From Candidatus Nomurabacteria bacterium UBA5155 (GTDB taxonomy: Bacteria > Patescibacteriota > Minisyncoccia > Phycocordibacterales > UBA9973), in contig DHXN01000013.1 in NCBI GenBank assembly GCA_002413705.1, forward strand, positions 12,709-52,615: 39,907 bases of DNA, in the 5' to 3' direction. The notes under the pieces are model-generated. The model did no database searches. It was given only the letters and a program-made list of their open reading frames with translations, and was not told where the DNA came from. This document shows positions 6,935 to 13,932 of this stretch, one piece after another. Position 1 is the stretch's first letter. Each line of letters opens with the position of its first letter. The translations under genes were made by a program, and so were the position numbers.

Positions 6935-6971
6935 AATCTAATATAGTATGTATATGAGATTATATTAGATT
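6935..6971. promoter_or_regulatory. Inverted repeat, putative Fic operator
   Basis: The 11-bp arms AATCTAATATA (6935-6945) and TATATTAGATT (6961-6971) are perfect inverted copies separated by 15 bp. The first arm lies 4 bases before the Fic ATG and overlaps the likely -10 (TATATT on the minus strand). With a winged helix in the product, autoregulation is a reasonable inference. Confidence 0.6.
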
Positions 6972-7017
6972 AAGGAGTGAAAGGCAAGTCTATACCAATT
7001 TAGAAAAAATACCCTTC

Positions 7018-7086
7018 AAAAAAGCTATATTTTATAAGCTACCCATCAGGGGTGATGCGGACGGTTCGATTCCTCATACCCGCACC
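7018..7086 (+). repeat. tRNA-3'-end-like element, copy B
   Basis: This element aligns with copy A (3176-3243) at roughly three quarters of positions by eye. It carries CTATATTTTATAAG, CTACCC, ATCAGGGG, GATG, a T-arm GGTTCGATTCC (7063-7073) and TACCCGCAC (7077-7085). It has no 5' tRNA half or anticodon arm, so it is a tRNA mimic or remnant. It lies between the divergent Fic gene and the APH-like gene. Confidence 0.75.
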
Positions 7087-7088
7087 AA

Positions 7089-7128
7089 CTCGTGCGCGTA
7101 CGAGAAGCTTAGAAATCAAGCTTTTTCT
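7089..7128 (+). repeat. Hairpin direct repeat upstream of APH gene
   Basis: A near-palindrome CTCGTGCGCGTACGAG (7089-7104) is followed by an AAGCTT-loop-AAGCTT-TTT hairpin. The same two-part unit occurs after the APH gene at 8141-8182, in the same orientation and about 1,054 bp away. Upstream there is no plus-strand gene for it to terminate. Confidence 0.75.
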
Positions 7129-7172
7129 CAGATAGAAAAAATGACCCTAGAGGGACATCGAACCGTTGCTGG

Positions 7173-7178
7173 TATACT
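7173..7178 (+). promoter_or_regulatory. Extended -10 promoter of APH-like gene
   Basis: TGGTATACT (TATACT at 7173-7178) ends 6 bases before the ATG at 7185, predicting a nearly leaderless mRNA. No -35 hexamer is evident, as expected for an extended -10 promoter. Confidence 0.6.
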
Positions 7179-7184
7179 AGATGA

Positions 7185-8132
7185 ATGGAAAATCCTGAAC
7201 AGCAGAATAATACGGAACATTCCTCCTCGACTCACAAGACCAGAATTGAACAAGAAGCAGTAATTTCTTTTTTAGAATCACACAATAAAGAACCAGTTTC
7301 TAACATAGAAATAGTTGCAGGAGGAGAAGGCTCTCAGGCTTTCAGTTTTGAGTCTAACAGAGAGGATCTCATACTTCGTATGAACAGGCACTCAGAAGAA
7401 GGTTTTAAGAAAGATGAATATGCCTTCAATAACTTTGAATCACAGGAGATACCAATTCCTGAAATAAACGAAATAGGGAAGACAGAAGACGACCAGTATT
7501 TTGCCATCTCTAAAAAGGTGAATGGGAAGATGTTCAAAAATCTCTCGCTCGAAGAACTCAATGAAGCGCTGCCAAGTCTTTTTTCTGTGCTTGATGCCAT
7601 TCACTCTATTGATGTCTCCGATAGTGGTGGATATGGGAAATGGAACAGTGAAGGTGTTGGCGAGAATCAAAGCTGGAAGGACATGATACTTTCCGTTGAT
7701 ATGTACGCAAAACACATGTTCGAGAATTCTATCTTGGAAAAGGAAGTGTGGGACAAGATATATGACCGACTGGTTGAGCTAACTCAGTACTGCCCAGAAG
7801 AAAAATATCTTATACACGGCGATTACACCACTGATAACATAATTGCCAAAAACGGAAAAGTTGAAGGGGTATTGGATTGGGCAGATTCAAGGTATGGGGA
7901 CTATCTTTATGACATTGCGCCGCTCAGCTTCTGGGAAAGGAATTTTGACTACGAGAAAGCGTATCTTGAATTTTGCGAATCAAAAGGAAAGAAAATTGAA
8001 CATTTTGATGAGCGCGTGCTTTGCTACAAGCTGTATGTCGGACTTGGCTCGCTAAGCTTTTTTGCATATTCAAACCAACAGGATAAGTATGAACGATCAA
8101 AAGCGAAGTTGCTTGAATTAATAAAGAATTAA
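7185..8132 (+). CDS. Aminoglycoside phosphotransferase-family kinase
   Basis: This 315-residue protein belongs to the APH/choline-kinase-like phosphotransferase superfamily and resembles the hygromycin-B 4-O-kinase branch. The catalytic loop H-G-D-Y-T-T-D-N (about residues 208-215) and the metal-binding G-V-L-D-W-A-D (about 226-232) are present. The N-terminal lobe has G-G-E-G-S-Q-A-F-S-F as nucleotide loop. Members phosphorylate aminoglycosides, homoserine, choline or other small hydroxyl compounds using ATP or GTP; the substrate here is unknown. The gene has its own TGGTATACT promoter ending 6 bases before the ATG, and lies between imperfect hairpin direct repeats. It looks like acquired cargo rather than housekeeping. 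Confidence 0.87.
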   Translation: MENPEQQNNTEHSSSTHKTRIEQEAVISFLESHNKEPVSNIEIVAGGEGSQAFSFESNREDLILRMNRHSEEGFKKDEYAFNNFESQEIPIPEINEIGKTEDDQYFAISKKVNGKMFKNLSLEELNEALPSLFSVLDAIHSIDVSDSGGYGKWNSEGVGENQSWKDMILSVDMYAKHMFENSILEKEVWDKIYDRLVELTQYCPEEKYLIHGDYTTDNIIAKNGKVEGVLDWADSRYGDYLYDIAPLSFWERNFDYEKAYLEFCESKGKKIEHFDERVLCYKLYVGLGSLSFFAYSNQQDKYERSKAKLLELIKN

Positions 8133-8140
8133 CACGACCC

Positions 8141-8182
8141 TTCTCGTGCGCGCACGAGAAGGCTTATAAAATAAGCTTTTCT
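8141..8182 (+). repeat. Hairpin direct repeat downstream of APH gene
   Basis: A perfect 20-bp palindrome TTCTCGTGCGCGCACGAGAA (8141-8160) is followed by GCTTAT-AAA-ATAAGC-TTTT (8162-8178), which can act as an intrinsic terminator for the APH-like gene. It is closely related to 7089-7128. After it comes TACCATTCAGGGGCGGAG (8198-8215), resembling part of copies A and B but without a T-arm. Confidence 0.75.
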
Positions 8183-8237
8183 AAAAAACAAAATAGGTAC
8201 CATTCAGGGGCGGAGAAACTTTAACTCAGCAGTGTGT

Positions 8238-8243
8238 TATTAT
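8238..8243 (+). promoter_or_regulatory. Extended -10 promoter of 170-aa gene
   Basis: TGTTATTAT (TATTAT at 8238-8243) ends 7 bases before the ATG at 8251, in the same arrangement as other promoters in the window. Confidence 0.45.
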
Positions 8244-8250
8244 TTTTCTT

Positions 8251-8763
8251 ATGAGTGATCCCTATAAAAGCCAATATTATCCCGATACTCAATATTTCAT
8301 TAATAACGGCTGGTCACAATATGAGATAAACGTTTATTTTCCCATTCTTGAATCACTTGATAACCAAGAGTTATTGGATTTGCATGCACTCTGCCATGCC
8401 AAAATGTTTAAAAAAGGCGAAGCTGTAGATAAGGAACAGGCAATTCATGTGGTACTTAATCCTAATGACACACCAAAGGAACGCCTCGTCTCCGCGCTGT
8501 TTGTTAAGCAGTGCGAGAAATATATTGTTCAAAAAGAAAAAGGAGAACTAAGTATCGAAGAAATAGGAGGATTAATAATTTGGTTAGAGACAGAAGGAAC
8601 TTTCGTGGATGACCCAATATTCGATCTTATTTTTGGTGATGCAACAGATTTAGAAATGCCACGAGAAATGAGTATTGGTGCAGGAATCAATATTGGTGAT
8701 AAGTGGACTCAAGAATTTGTTGAGCATATTAGGGAAGCAAGAGATATTTTATTGAAGAAATAA
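8251..8763 (+). CDS. Hypothetical soluble protein, 170 aa
   Basis: No family is recognised. The product is acidic and probably helical, without signal peptide or membrane segment. Visible stretches are Y-F-I-N-N-G-W-S-Q-Y-E-I (about 15-26), an acidic middle region with L-I-I-W-L-E-T-E-G-T-F (about 107-117), and a C-terminal helix E-F-V-E-H-I-R-E-A-R. It follows the APH cassette's terminator and a partial copy of the cassette-end motif. It may be another cargo gene. It ends in a strong hairpin terminator shared with the convergent response-regulator gene. Confidence 0.65.
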   Translation: MSDPYKSQYYPDTQYFINNGWSQYEINVYFPILESLDNQELLDLHALCHAKMFKKGEAVDKEQAIHVVLNPNDTPKERLVSALFVKQCEKYIVQKEKGELSIEEIGGLIIWLETEGTFVDDPIFDLIFGDATDLEMPREMSIGAGINIGDKWTQEFVEHIREARDILLKK

Positions 8764-8790
8764 AAAAGCCCCCGTTATGCGGGGGCTTTG
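8764..8790. terminator. Bidirectional terminator
   Basis: AAAGCCCCCG and GGGGGCTTT form a GC-rich hairpin with A-runs on the left and T-rich sequence on the right. It lies between convergent genes ending at 8763 (plus) and 8796 (minus). Confidence 0.85.
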
Positions 8791-8795
8791 GGTGT

Positions 8796-9161
8796 TTAAG
8801 GTATAAGGCTTTTTATTTTCTCAACAACCTCATCAAGTGTAAAATTTGATTTGATCATAAACGCGGCAGCACCGGCAGTCATCATTTTTTTCATGTCCAC
8901 ATTGTTCGATAAGTTTGAAAACACAATAACAGGAATAGCTTTTGTTTTTTGATCCGCCTTGAGATTTTGCAGTATTTGATAGCCGTCAATATCAGGAAGC
9001 ATCATGTCCAGTAAAATAATGTCAGGCAAGCCAGTCGCAAGAGACTGATCAATGTCAGCTTTTGTTACGGCAGTTGCCACATCAAAACCACTTCTTGTGA
9101 ATTTTACACTTTCAATGTTTTTTAAAAATGCGTCATCTTCAATGGTGAGAATTTTTTTCAT
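8796..9161 (-). CDS. Single-domain response regulator
   Basis: This 121-residue protein is a stand-alone receiver domain of a two-component system. All receiver landmarks are present: the acidic pair E-D-D at 8-10, phosphoacceptor Asp in L-L-D-M-M-L-P at about 52, the Ser of V-F-S-N at about 82, and Lys of M-I-K-S at about 104. There is no output domain, so it is CheY/Spo0F-like and acts through a partner protein. The histidine kinase at 9202-9906 lies just upstream on the same strand and is the likely partner. TATACT lies 10 bases before the ATG. Confidence 0.9.
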   Translation of the reverse strand: MKKILTIEDDAFLKNIESVKFTRSGFDVATAVTKADIDQSLATGLPDIILLDMMLPDIDGYQILQNLKADQKTKAIPVIVFSNLSNNVDMKKMMTAGAAAFMIKSNFTLDEVVEKIKSLIP

Positions 9162-9201
9162 CTTATTGGATAGTATAACTTTTTTGCTTGAACATAGAAA
9201 G

Positions 9202-9906
9202 CTATTGCATCAATGGCAGCTTCACCGTGACAGTGGTGCCGACATGTTCCTGACTTTCTATGGTTATTGTACCATTGTGTTGGTCGATAACATGCTTGCT
9301 GCTGTACAACCCTAAACCAGTACCAGAGTGAGAAGTGTTTTCTGCACGAAAAAATTTTTCAAAGAGATGCTCTTTCTTATCATCAGGTATGCCGGCGCCG
9401 TGATCTTGTACTGTTAGTACTGCCGTATCATTTTCTGTTGAAAGGGTAACAATGATCTCTGTCTGAGACGGACTATATTTGATGGCATTTTCAATAATAT
9501 TGTGAAAAGCAATTCGCAATCTGCTCTCATCACCAAGTACAGTAACAGCAGACCCCGGCTGGTGATAACTGATGGCAATGTGTTTTTCGGTGGCTTCGTT
9601 GGTAAAATCTTTAGTAATCTCTGCCACCAACAATGTCATACGGACTGGCAATTTTAGATAGGTAACGACAGTATTGTTTTTAACCGCATTCATCGTGCTG
9701 TTGAGTAGTACCACCATACGTTCATTTGCATGCATGGCTTGAACCATAGCAGCTCGCTGCTCTTCGTTAAGAGCGCCGTAGTCACCGTCACAAAGCATTT
9801 TGAAGAACCATTTCATGGCTGATAAAGAAGTGCGAAGTTCGTGAGCGCTGAGCAAGAAAAAATCAATCTTCTCCTGTTCAGTAGTTAACGGCTGTGTGTT
9901 TTCCAT
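9202..9906 (-). CDS. Soluble sensor histidine kinase
   Basis: This 234-residue kinase consists only of a HisKA dimerisation domain (S-A-H-E-L-R-T-S-L, phosphoacceptor His 22) and a HATPase domain. The HATPase N-box is N-I-I-E-N-A-I-K-Y-S-P, the G1 box is D-H-G-A-G-I-P, the F-box is L-F-E-K-F-F-R-A, and the G2 box is G-T-G-L-G-L-Y. There is no membrane segment or sensory domain, so it is probably cytosolic and takes its input from another protein. The ATG at 9906 was chosen because TATAAT ends 7 bases upstream of it on the minus strand; a longer frame to 9951 runs into a terminator hairpin. It is paired with the downstream receiver protein. Confidence 0.9.
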   Translation of the reverse strand: MENTQPLTTEQEKIDFFLLSAHELRTSLSAMKWFFKMLCDGDYGALNEEQRAAMVQAMHANERMVVLLNSTMNAVKNNTVVTYLKLPVRMTLLVAEITKDFTNEATEKHIAISYHQPGSAVTVLGDESRLRIAFHNIIENAIKYSPSQTEIIVTLSTENDTAVLTVQDHGAGIPDDKKEHLFEKFFRAENTSHSGTGLGLYSSKHVIDQHNGTITIESQEHVGTTVTVKLPLMQ

Positions 9907-9913
9907 ACCTTGT

Positions 9914-9919
9914 ATTATA
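9914..9919 (-). promoter_or_regulatory. -10 box of histidine kinase gene
   Basis: A perfect TATAAT on the minus strand ends 7 bases before the ATG at 9906, predicting transcription starting at the start codon. Confidence 0.55.
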
Positions 9920-9940
9920 ACTATAAAGTAAAATAAAAAA

Positions 9941-9972
9941 CAGCCGGTCATCGCAATTGCGATGACCGGCTG
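9941..9972. terminator. Perfect 32-bp palindromic terminator
   Basis: Arms of 16 bp (CAGCCGGTCATCGCAA and its exact complement) meet without a spacer. On the minus strand the hairpin is followed by TTTTTTATTTT. It terminates the 129-aa gene and insulates the histidine kinase promoter. Confidence 0.85.
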
Positions 9973-9980
9973 TTAGTAAC

Positions 9981-10370
9981 TTAAGCCGCTACCAAATCCT
10001 TTTCTCTCGATCCTACTTCATGGTAATTTGTTTCCAATACATCTTTCAATGAGGTAATCGGCTGTGTGCCGGGTATGCCTATGTTTGAAAGGGTGTAAAT
10101 AATAAATTCATTTTCAGGGAATTTATTCGGCAGGCATTTAATGGCCGATGTAATGTGCTGTTCTGTATAATCGCTAAAAATAATTTCTTTTGGTTTTTTC
10201 TTTTCTTTAATGACCGTTGCGATGTCATTCGGGCTAGTTTTACCAAAGGCGAATTGTACAACCATGCGATCTTCCAACTTTTCTTTAAGCAAGATTGATT
10301 TGGCAGTACGTTCAAAAGCAGCTTGCTCCTTTAAAGAGCACATCGACAGAATTAGGATTCTTCTTTTCAT
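9981..10370 (-). CDS. Hypothetical protein, 129 aa, possible receiver-like fold
   Basis: The family is not recognised. The sequence alternates predicted strands and helices: R-I-L-I-L-S-M at 3-9, M-V-V-Q-F-A-F at about 35-41, K-E-I-I-F-S-D-Y at about 60-67, and E-F-I-I-Y-T-L-S at about 87-94. This order and the Asp after the third strand recall a response-regulator-like Rossmannoid fold. The acidic pair after strand one and the conserved Lys are absent, so it would be at best a pseudo-receiver. Its position directly upstream of the two-component pair supports, weakly, a link to that signalling pathway. It has its own terminator. Confidence 0.6.
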   Translation of the reverse strand: MKRRILILSMCSLKEQAAFERTAKSILLKEKLEDRMVVQFAFGKTSPNDIATVIKEKKKPKEIIFSDYTEQHITSAIKCLPNKFPENEFIIYTLSNIGIPGTQPITSLKDVLETNYHEVGSREKDLVAA

Positions 10371-10448
10371 TTTTAAGGAATTTAGTTTACGAATGTGTTT
10401 ATTTCTTTCACTATAGCTCAGTCCACAAAATAGTCAAGAAAACCAATT

Positions 10449-10476
10449 AAAAAAGCCTCCAATTGGAGGCTTTTTT
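10449..10476. terminator. HU gene terminator, perfect palindrome
   Basis: A 28-bp perfect palindrome (AAAAAAGCCTCCAA and its complement) lies between the HU gene (minus) and the 129-aa gene. The T-run follows the stem on both strands. Confidence 0.85.
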
Positions 10477-10501
10477 AATTCTCGCAAAAAGTACAGCGAG
10501 A

Positions 10502-10774
10502 TTACTTAACAGCGTCTTTCAATGCTTTTGCAGCACGGAATTTTGGTACGCGAGTTGCAGGCACCTTTACTGGTTCGCCAGTCTTAGGGTTGCGTGCAGT
10601 GCGAGCCGCGCGAGTCTTTACAGAGAAGATACCAAGTCCGGCAATAGAAACTTCATCGCCTTTCTTAAGTGTAGAAGTGATCGCTTCAAGGATACTTTCT
10701 ACAATTTCTTCTGCCTGTACCTTCGTACCGCCAACTTTTCCGTGGATAAGTTCAACAAGTGCTTGTTTGTTCAT
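10502..10774 (-). CDS. hup: HU family DNA-binding protein
   Basis: This 90-residue histone-like protein has the normal HU length. It shows the N-terminal helical dimerisation part (M-N-K-Q-A-L-V-E-L-I) and the family signature G-L-G-I-F-S-V-K-T-R-A-A-R-T-A-R-N-P-K-T (about residues 46-65). The DNA-intercalating arm contains R-N-P-K-T-G-E-P-V, with the conserved Pro. HU bends DNA and compacts the nucleoid. It is monocistronic, with a palindromic terminator at 10449-10476. The symbol reflects the family; HU and IHF subunits cannot be separated reliably by eye, but the size and arm favour HU. Confidence 0.95.
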   Translation of the reverse strand: MNKQALVELIHGKVGGTKVQAEEIVESILEAITSTLKKGDEVSIAGLGIFSVKTRAARTARNPKTGEPVKVPATRVPKFRAAKALKDAVK

Positions 10775-10917
10775 AGTATTTATACGAGAAATCCTTGTTT
10801 TTTATAAAAGGATTTCTTTGTAGCGCTAATCTATTAATTCATCATTGCGCTCAAGCATACTGCTTAAAGCTTATAGACATTATATAGCAAGGTATTTTGA
10901 GTGCAAACATTGACACA

Positions 10918-13653
10918 CTATTTATATCGTTGCATGATTTCTTCCTCAACTTCGGCACGTGGTCGGCCATACTTCAAATATGACAACTCTTTTATCTTTT
11001 CGGCGGCTTCTTGATTACCCTGAGGAGGAAATGGCGTGTGTGAATTGAACGGTTTTACCGGCACACCGTCTACCAACATCTTGATATAACAATCCAAATT
11101 TTGTAGTTTGATAATATCATCAGGGGTAAATGTTGGCGCGAATTGTTTTGCAAACACTTCAGCATTTTCGGGACTGACACGATGCACTACCATTGAACCC
11201 ACGTTTCCAAAGACTGCATTTTTAATTCCTTCATCAAGTTGTTCGATGTATTGATGCGCAACAGTAAGCCCCAATCGATACTTGCGCGCTTCAGAAAGAA
11301 TCGTGCTGATACTGTCTGTTGTCACATTTTGGAATTCATCAATGTACAAATAAAAATCATTGACCGGTTTTTTACCAATACTGTCGACACGAGAGAGTGC
11401 CGCCATGGTAATTTTCCCGACAAGTAACAATCCGATGAGATGAGAGTTGATATCGCCGAGACGTCCTTTCGAAAGATTTACCAACAATATTTTTTTATTA
11501 TCCATGATGTCGCGGAAATTCAACACGCTGTGTTGTTGTGCAATGACTGGACGCATGACATCGTTTGAAATAAATACATCAAACTTATTGGTGATGTAGG
11601 GCACGAAGTTCGCCATCGATGCTTCACCGGTAGTCTTCTCGGCGTTCTGCCAAAATTGTTTGATGATAGGATTTTTGCAGTGTGACAGTTTCAGATCACG
11701 AAATGCTTTATCAGAAAGCACACGACCAATTTCCAAAAGTGTTGAACCGGAAGCTGGGTCTTCCATCACCAGTCCCGCGGCATTGCGGAAGTACTGTTCA
11801 AACGCCGGCCCGCCGGCCACCTTCATGTCAAAAAGCTTGTTAAATATGGCTAATAATTCGTTGATGACAAAAATCTTTTGTTCAGGATATCGTTCATCAT
11901 ATTCAAGCAAATTAAGTCCCATAGGGCGATCAGTGTATGCGGGGTCGAAATAAATGACATCATCAATACGTTCCGGCGGAATGTTGGCCAGGATATCTTG
12001 AATGTCACTGCCGTGCGGATCGATGAAGCAAACACCTTCGCCATTTTTGATATCTTGAATGATCATGTTTTTCAAAAACACCGTCTTACCAGTACCGGTT
12101 TGTCCAATGACATAGCAATGTCGCACGCGATCTTCTTTTGCAAATCGTATGTCACTTGTTTGCCCGCGATAGTTGTTGGTACCAAGAGAAATGGATTGCG
12201 AAACAGTTTGCGCGGAAGTGAACACCGGCGCAGGCGCACTCGGCGCTGATGATTCTTTTAGTTCTGGTGCAGTAATCAATCCGACAGGGAAGTGAAATAT
12301 TGTGGCCAGTTCATCAATGGTCAACGGAAGTTGCTCTGATGTATTAAAAGTTCGGAAACTAAAATCACGCGCCAGATCATGAATATGTCGTGTCGATCTG
12401 TCGCGCCACTCAATACTGTTTGATTCAACCAAAGAAAATTGATTGAATGATGCTTTGATACTGGATAGAATACTTTCTGCCCGCGCAACAGTCGGAGCAG
12501 TAGTCAGAATACGAATGCCAGCAGTGAGACTGTGACTACGATTTTTCTTTTTTGCCAGCTCAATACCAGTGGTATCAATTTTTTTATCCTTCTCTATTTC
12601 TTCCTGTGTTTTTCCTTCTTTAGGATTTTTTGCAAAAAATGACAGCAATCCCTTACCAACTCCACCCAACACAGAGTCAGTCATATCATTATATAAATTC
12701 TTAACAGTGTTATCACCTTTTTCCGCGGCAGCGATGACACTGCTATACACCGCATTTGTTACGGAAATGTCAGAAGAAATGGTTATTTGAATTGCCGCGC
12801 CCTCGGTTGTTTGCTCAAGTTTAGAAAGTGCCGCCACTAGCGCGCCAAACGGATCATGTTCAAAGCCCTCATCGGTGGCAAGCGGAAAAATAGCCGGAGC
12901 TTTGAGACTGGCAACACTGCCGGCAATACCGACGGCGTTGTCAGAAAATACATTATAGTCATCAACCATTTCTTCGATCAGTGCTTCAGGGTAATATGCA
13001 TGCGTGAGCTTCTCAAATGTCTCTTCATGGATGCGGGGAACGGATGCGTACATGGTGATATCGCGGCGATTATTCTCAACAGCCAGTTCAAGTGTGTAGT
13101 ATTGATCTTTTGCAGCATCAACGGTACTGAACATGCCCAGATAGAACTGCTTCATCGCTTGAATAAAACGTTTGAAGTCGTCAGTTTCGTTGGCGGTGAC
13201 ACTGGGAAGGGTGATAACAAATAGGCTGTGATTAAGTGTGTGTTCAAGACTGGAATCTCGCTTCAACCCCGGAATAGCGCCGATAGTATGAAAATATTGC
13301 ACCAAGAAACGGTGAAAATCATCCTCCAGGTGTGCATTGTTTAGTTTTGAAGCAACATCAAGAGCATTCTTTACACCCTTATCAAGCATGATGCCAAAGA
13401 GTTCTTCTATTTTCTTATCATGCGTTTCCGGTTTAAGCTTCAAGATCAAACTTTCTGTCTCATGCTTAGGAAGCACTGCTGTCTCATGCAAAAAATCACG
13501 AGCCTCACTCCGCGCGTAGCTTTCGATAGTTTCGTGAGTGGCTGACTCAATACTTTTTTCGCCGTTTTCTTGCAGGATGTATGCTTTCTGCGACTCTGCG
13601 CCGAGCCACGCAATTTCTTGTTGTGGAGTGCTAAACTTTTCCGTTGGTTGCAT
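10918..13653 (-). CDS. T4SS-type / HerA-like DNA-translocating ATPase
   Basis: This 911-residue protein carries a C-terminal RecA-like ATPase related to TrwB/TraG/HerA proteins that move DNA or protein through membranes. Walker A is G-Q-T-G-T-G-K-T at about 517-524, followed by F-I-D-P-H-G-S; Walker B is Y-L-Y-I-D-E-F-Q-N near 768-776; a G-L-T-V-A-H-Q-Y motif follows. The N-terminal roughly 450 residues are a large soluble domain, with no obvious transmembrane anchor. Long proteins of this plan are frequent in CPR genomes, where their role is uncertain (conjugation, competence or pilus-linked transport). No other secretion component is nearby. A 55-aa gene precedes it by 7 bases. Confidence 0.88.
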   Translation of the reverse strand: MQPTEKFSTPQQEIAWLGAESQKAYILQENGEKSIESATHETIESYARSEARDFLHETAVLPKHETESLILKLKPETHDKKIEELFGIMLDKGVKNALDVASKLNNAHLEDDFHRFLVQYFHTIGAIPGLKRDSSLEHTLNHSLFVITLPSVTANETDDFKRFIQAMKQFYLGMFSTVDAAKDQYYTLELAVENNRRDITMYASVPRIHEETFEKLTHAYYPEALIEEMVDDYNVFSDNAVGIAGSVASLKAPAIFPLATDEGFEHDPFGALVAALSKLEQTTEGAAIQITISSDISVTNAVYSSVIAAAEKGDNTVKNLYNDMTDSVLGGVGKGLLSFFAKNPKEGKTQEEIEKDKKIDTTGIELAKKKNRSHSLTAGIRILTTAPTVARAESILSSIKASFNQFSLVESNSIEWRDRSTRHIHDLARDFSFRTFNTSEQLPLTIDELATIFHFPVGLITAPELKESSAPSAPAPVFTSAQTVSQSISLGTNNYRGQTSDIRFAKEDRVRHCYVIGQTGTGKTVFLKNMIIQDIKNGEGVCFIDPHGSDIQDILANIPPERIDDVIYFDPAYTDRPMGLNLLEYDERYPEQKIFVINELLAIFNKLFDMKVAGGPAFEQYFRNAAGLVMEDPASGSTLLEIGRVLSDKAFRDLKLSHCKNPIIKQFWQNAEKTTGEASMANFVPYITNKFDVFISNDVMRPVIAQQHSVLNFRDIMDNKKILLVNLSKGRLGDINSHLIGLLLVGKITMAALSRVDSIGKKPVNDFYLYIDEFQNVTTDSISTILSEARKYRLGLTVAHQYIEQLDEGIKNAVFGNVGSMVVHRVSPENAEVFAKQFAPTFTPDDIIKLQNLDCYIKMLVDGVPVKPFNSHTPFPPQGNQEAAEKIKELSYLKYGRPRAEVEEEIMQRYK

Positions 13654-13660
13654 AACTTTT

Positions 13661-13828
13661 TTATTGATTGCCTGCGCTGTGATGATTGGGGTTGTGATCT
13701 TTTCCTAGATTAGGATTCTGATTTTCGTGTTGATGCGCCTGCTGCTCACGTTTTTTATTTTGTTCGTGAATCTCTTCTTTAGTGAGTGGTGTTTTATCAT
13801 TTTCGCGTTCTTCTTGTGGAATATTCAT
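13661..13828 (-). CDS. Small hydrophilic protein, 55 aa
   Basis: A complete reading frame of 55 codons runs from ATG 13828 to TAA 13661, only 7 bases before the ATPase start, so the two are probably one transcription unit. The product begins M-N-I-P-Q-E-E-R-E-N-D-K. It is very rich in Gln, Asn, His, Glu and Lys, and has no hydrophobic segment, so it is likely disordered. No family is recognised. A -10-like TATGAT lies 8 bases upstream of the ATG. It could be a partner or leader peptide of the ATPase, but that is inference from position only. Confidence 0.6.
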   Translation of the reverse strand: MNIPQEERENDKTPLTKEEIHEQNKKREQQAHQHENQNPNLGKDHNPNHHSAGNQ

Positions 13829-13875
13829 ACACCCTAATCATACACCAATTTGTTGACTTTATATAAGGTCTATTA

Positions 13876-13913
13876 AAAAGTCCCGAACGATATGTTTATC
13901 GTTCGGGACTTTT
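13876..13913. terminator. Strong bidirectional terminator hairpin
   Basis: The 16-bp arms (AAAAGTCCCGAACGAT and its complement) are perfect with a 6-base loop. It lies between the 72-aa membrane-protein gene (13933-14151) and the promoter of the 55-aa gene, and terminates the former on the minus strand. Confidence 0.85.
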
Positions 13914-13932
13914 ATAGTGAGACGCGAATCTT

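Noticed and set aside
7063..7085. A tRNA gene upstream of the APH-like gene
   Set aside because: Only a T-arm and a 3' acceptor strand exist; the sequence upstream cannot form the other arms or pair with TACCCGC.
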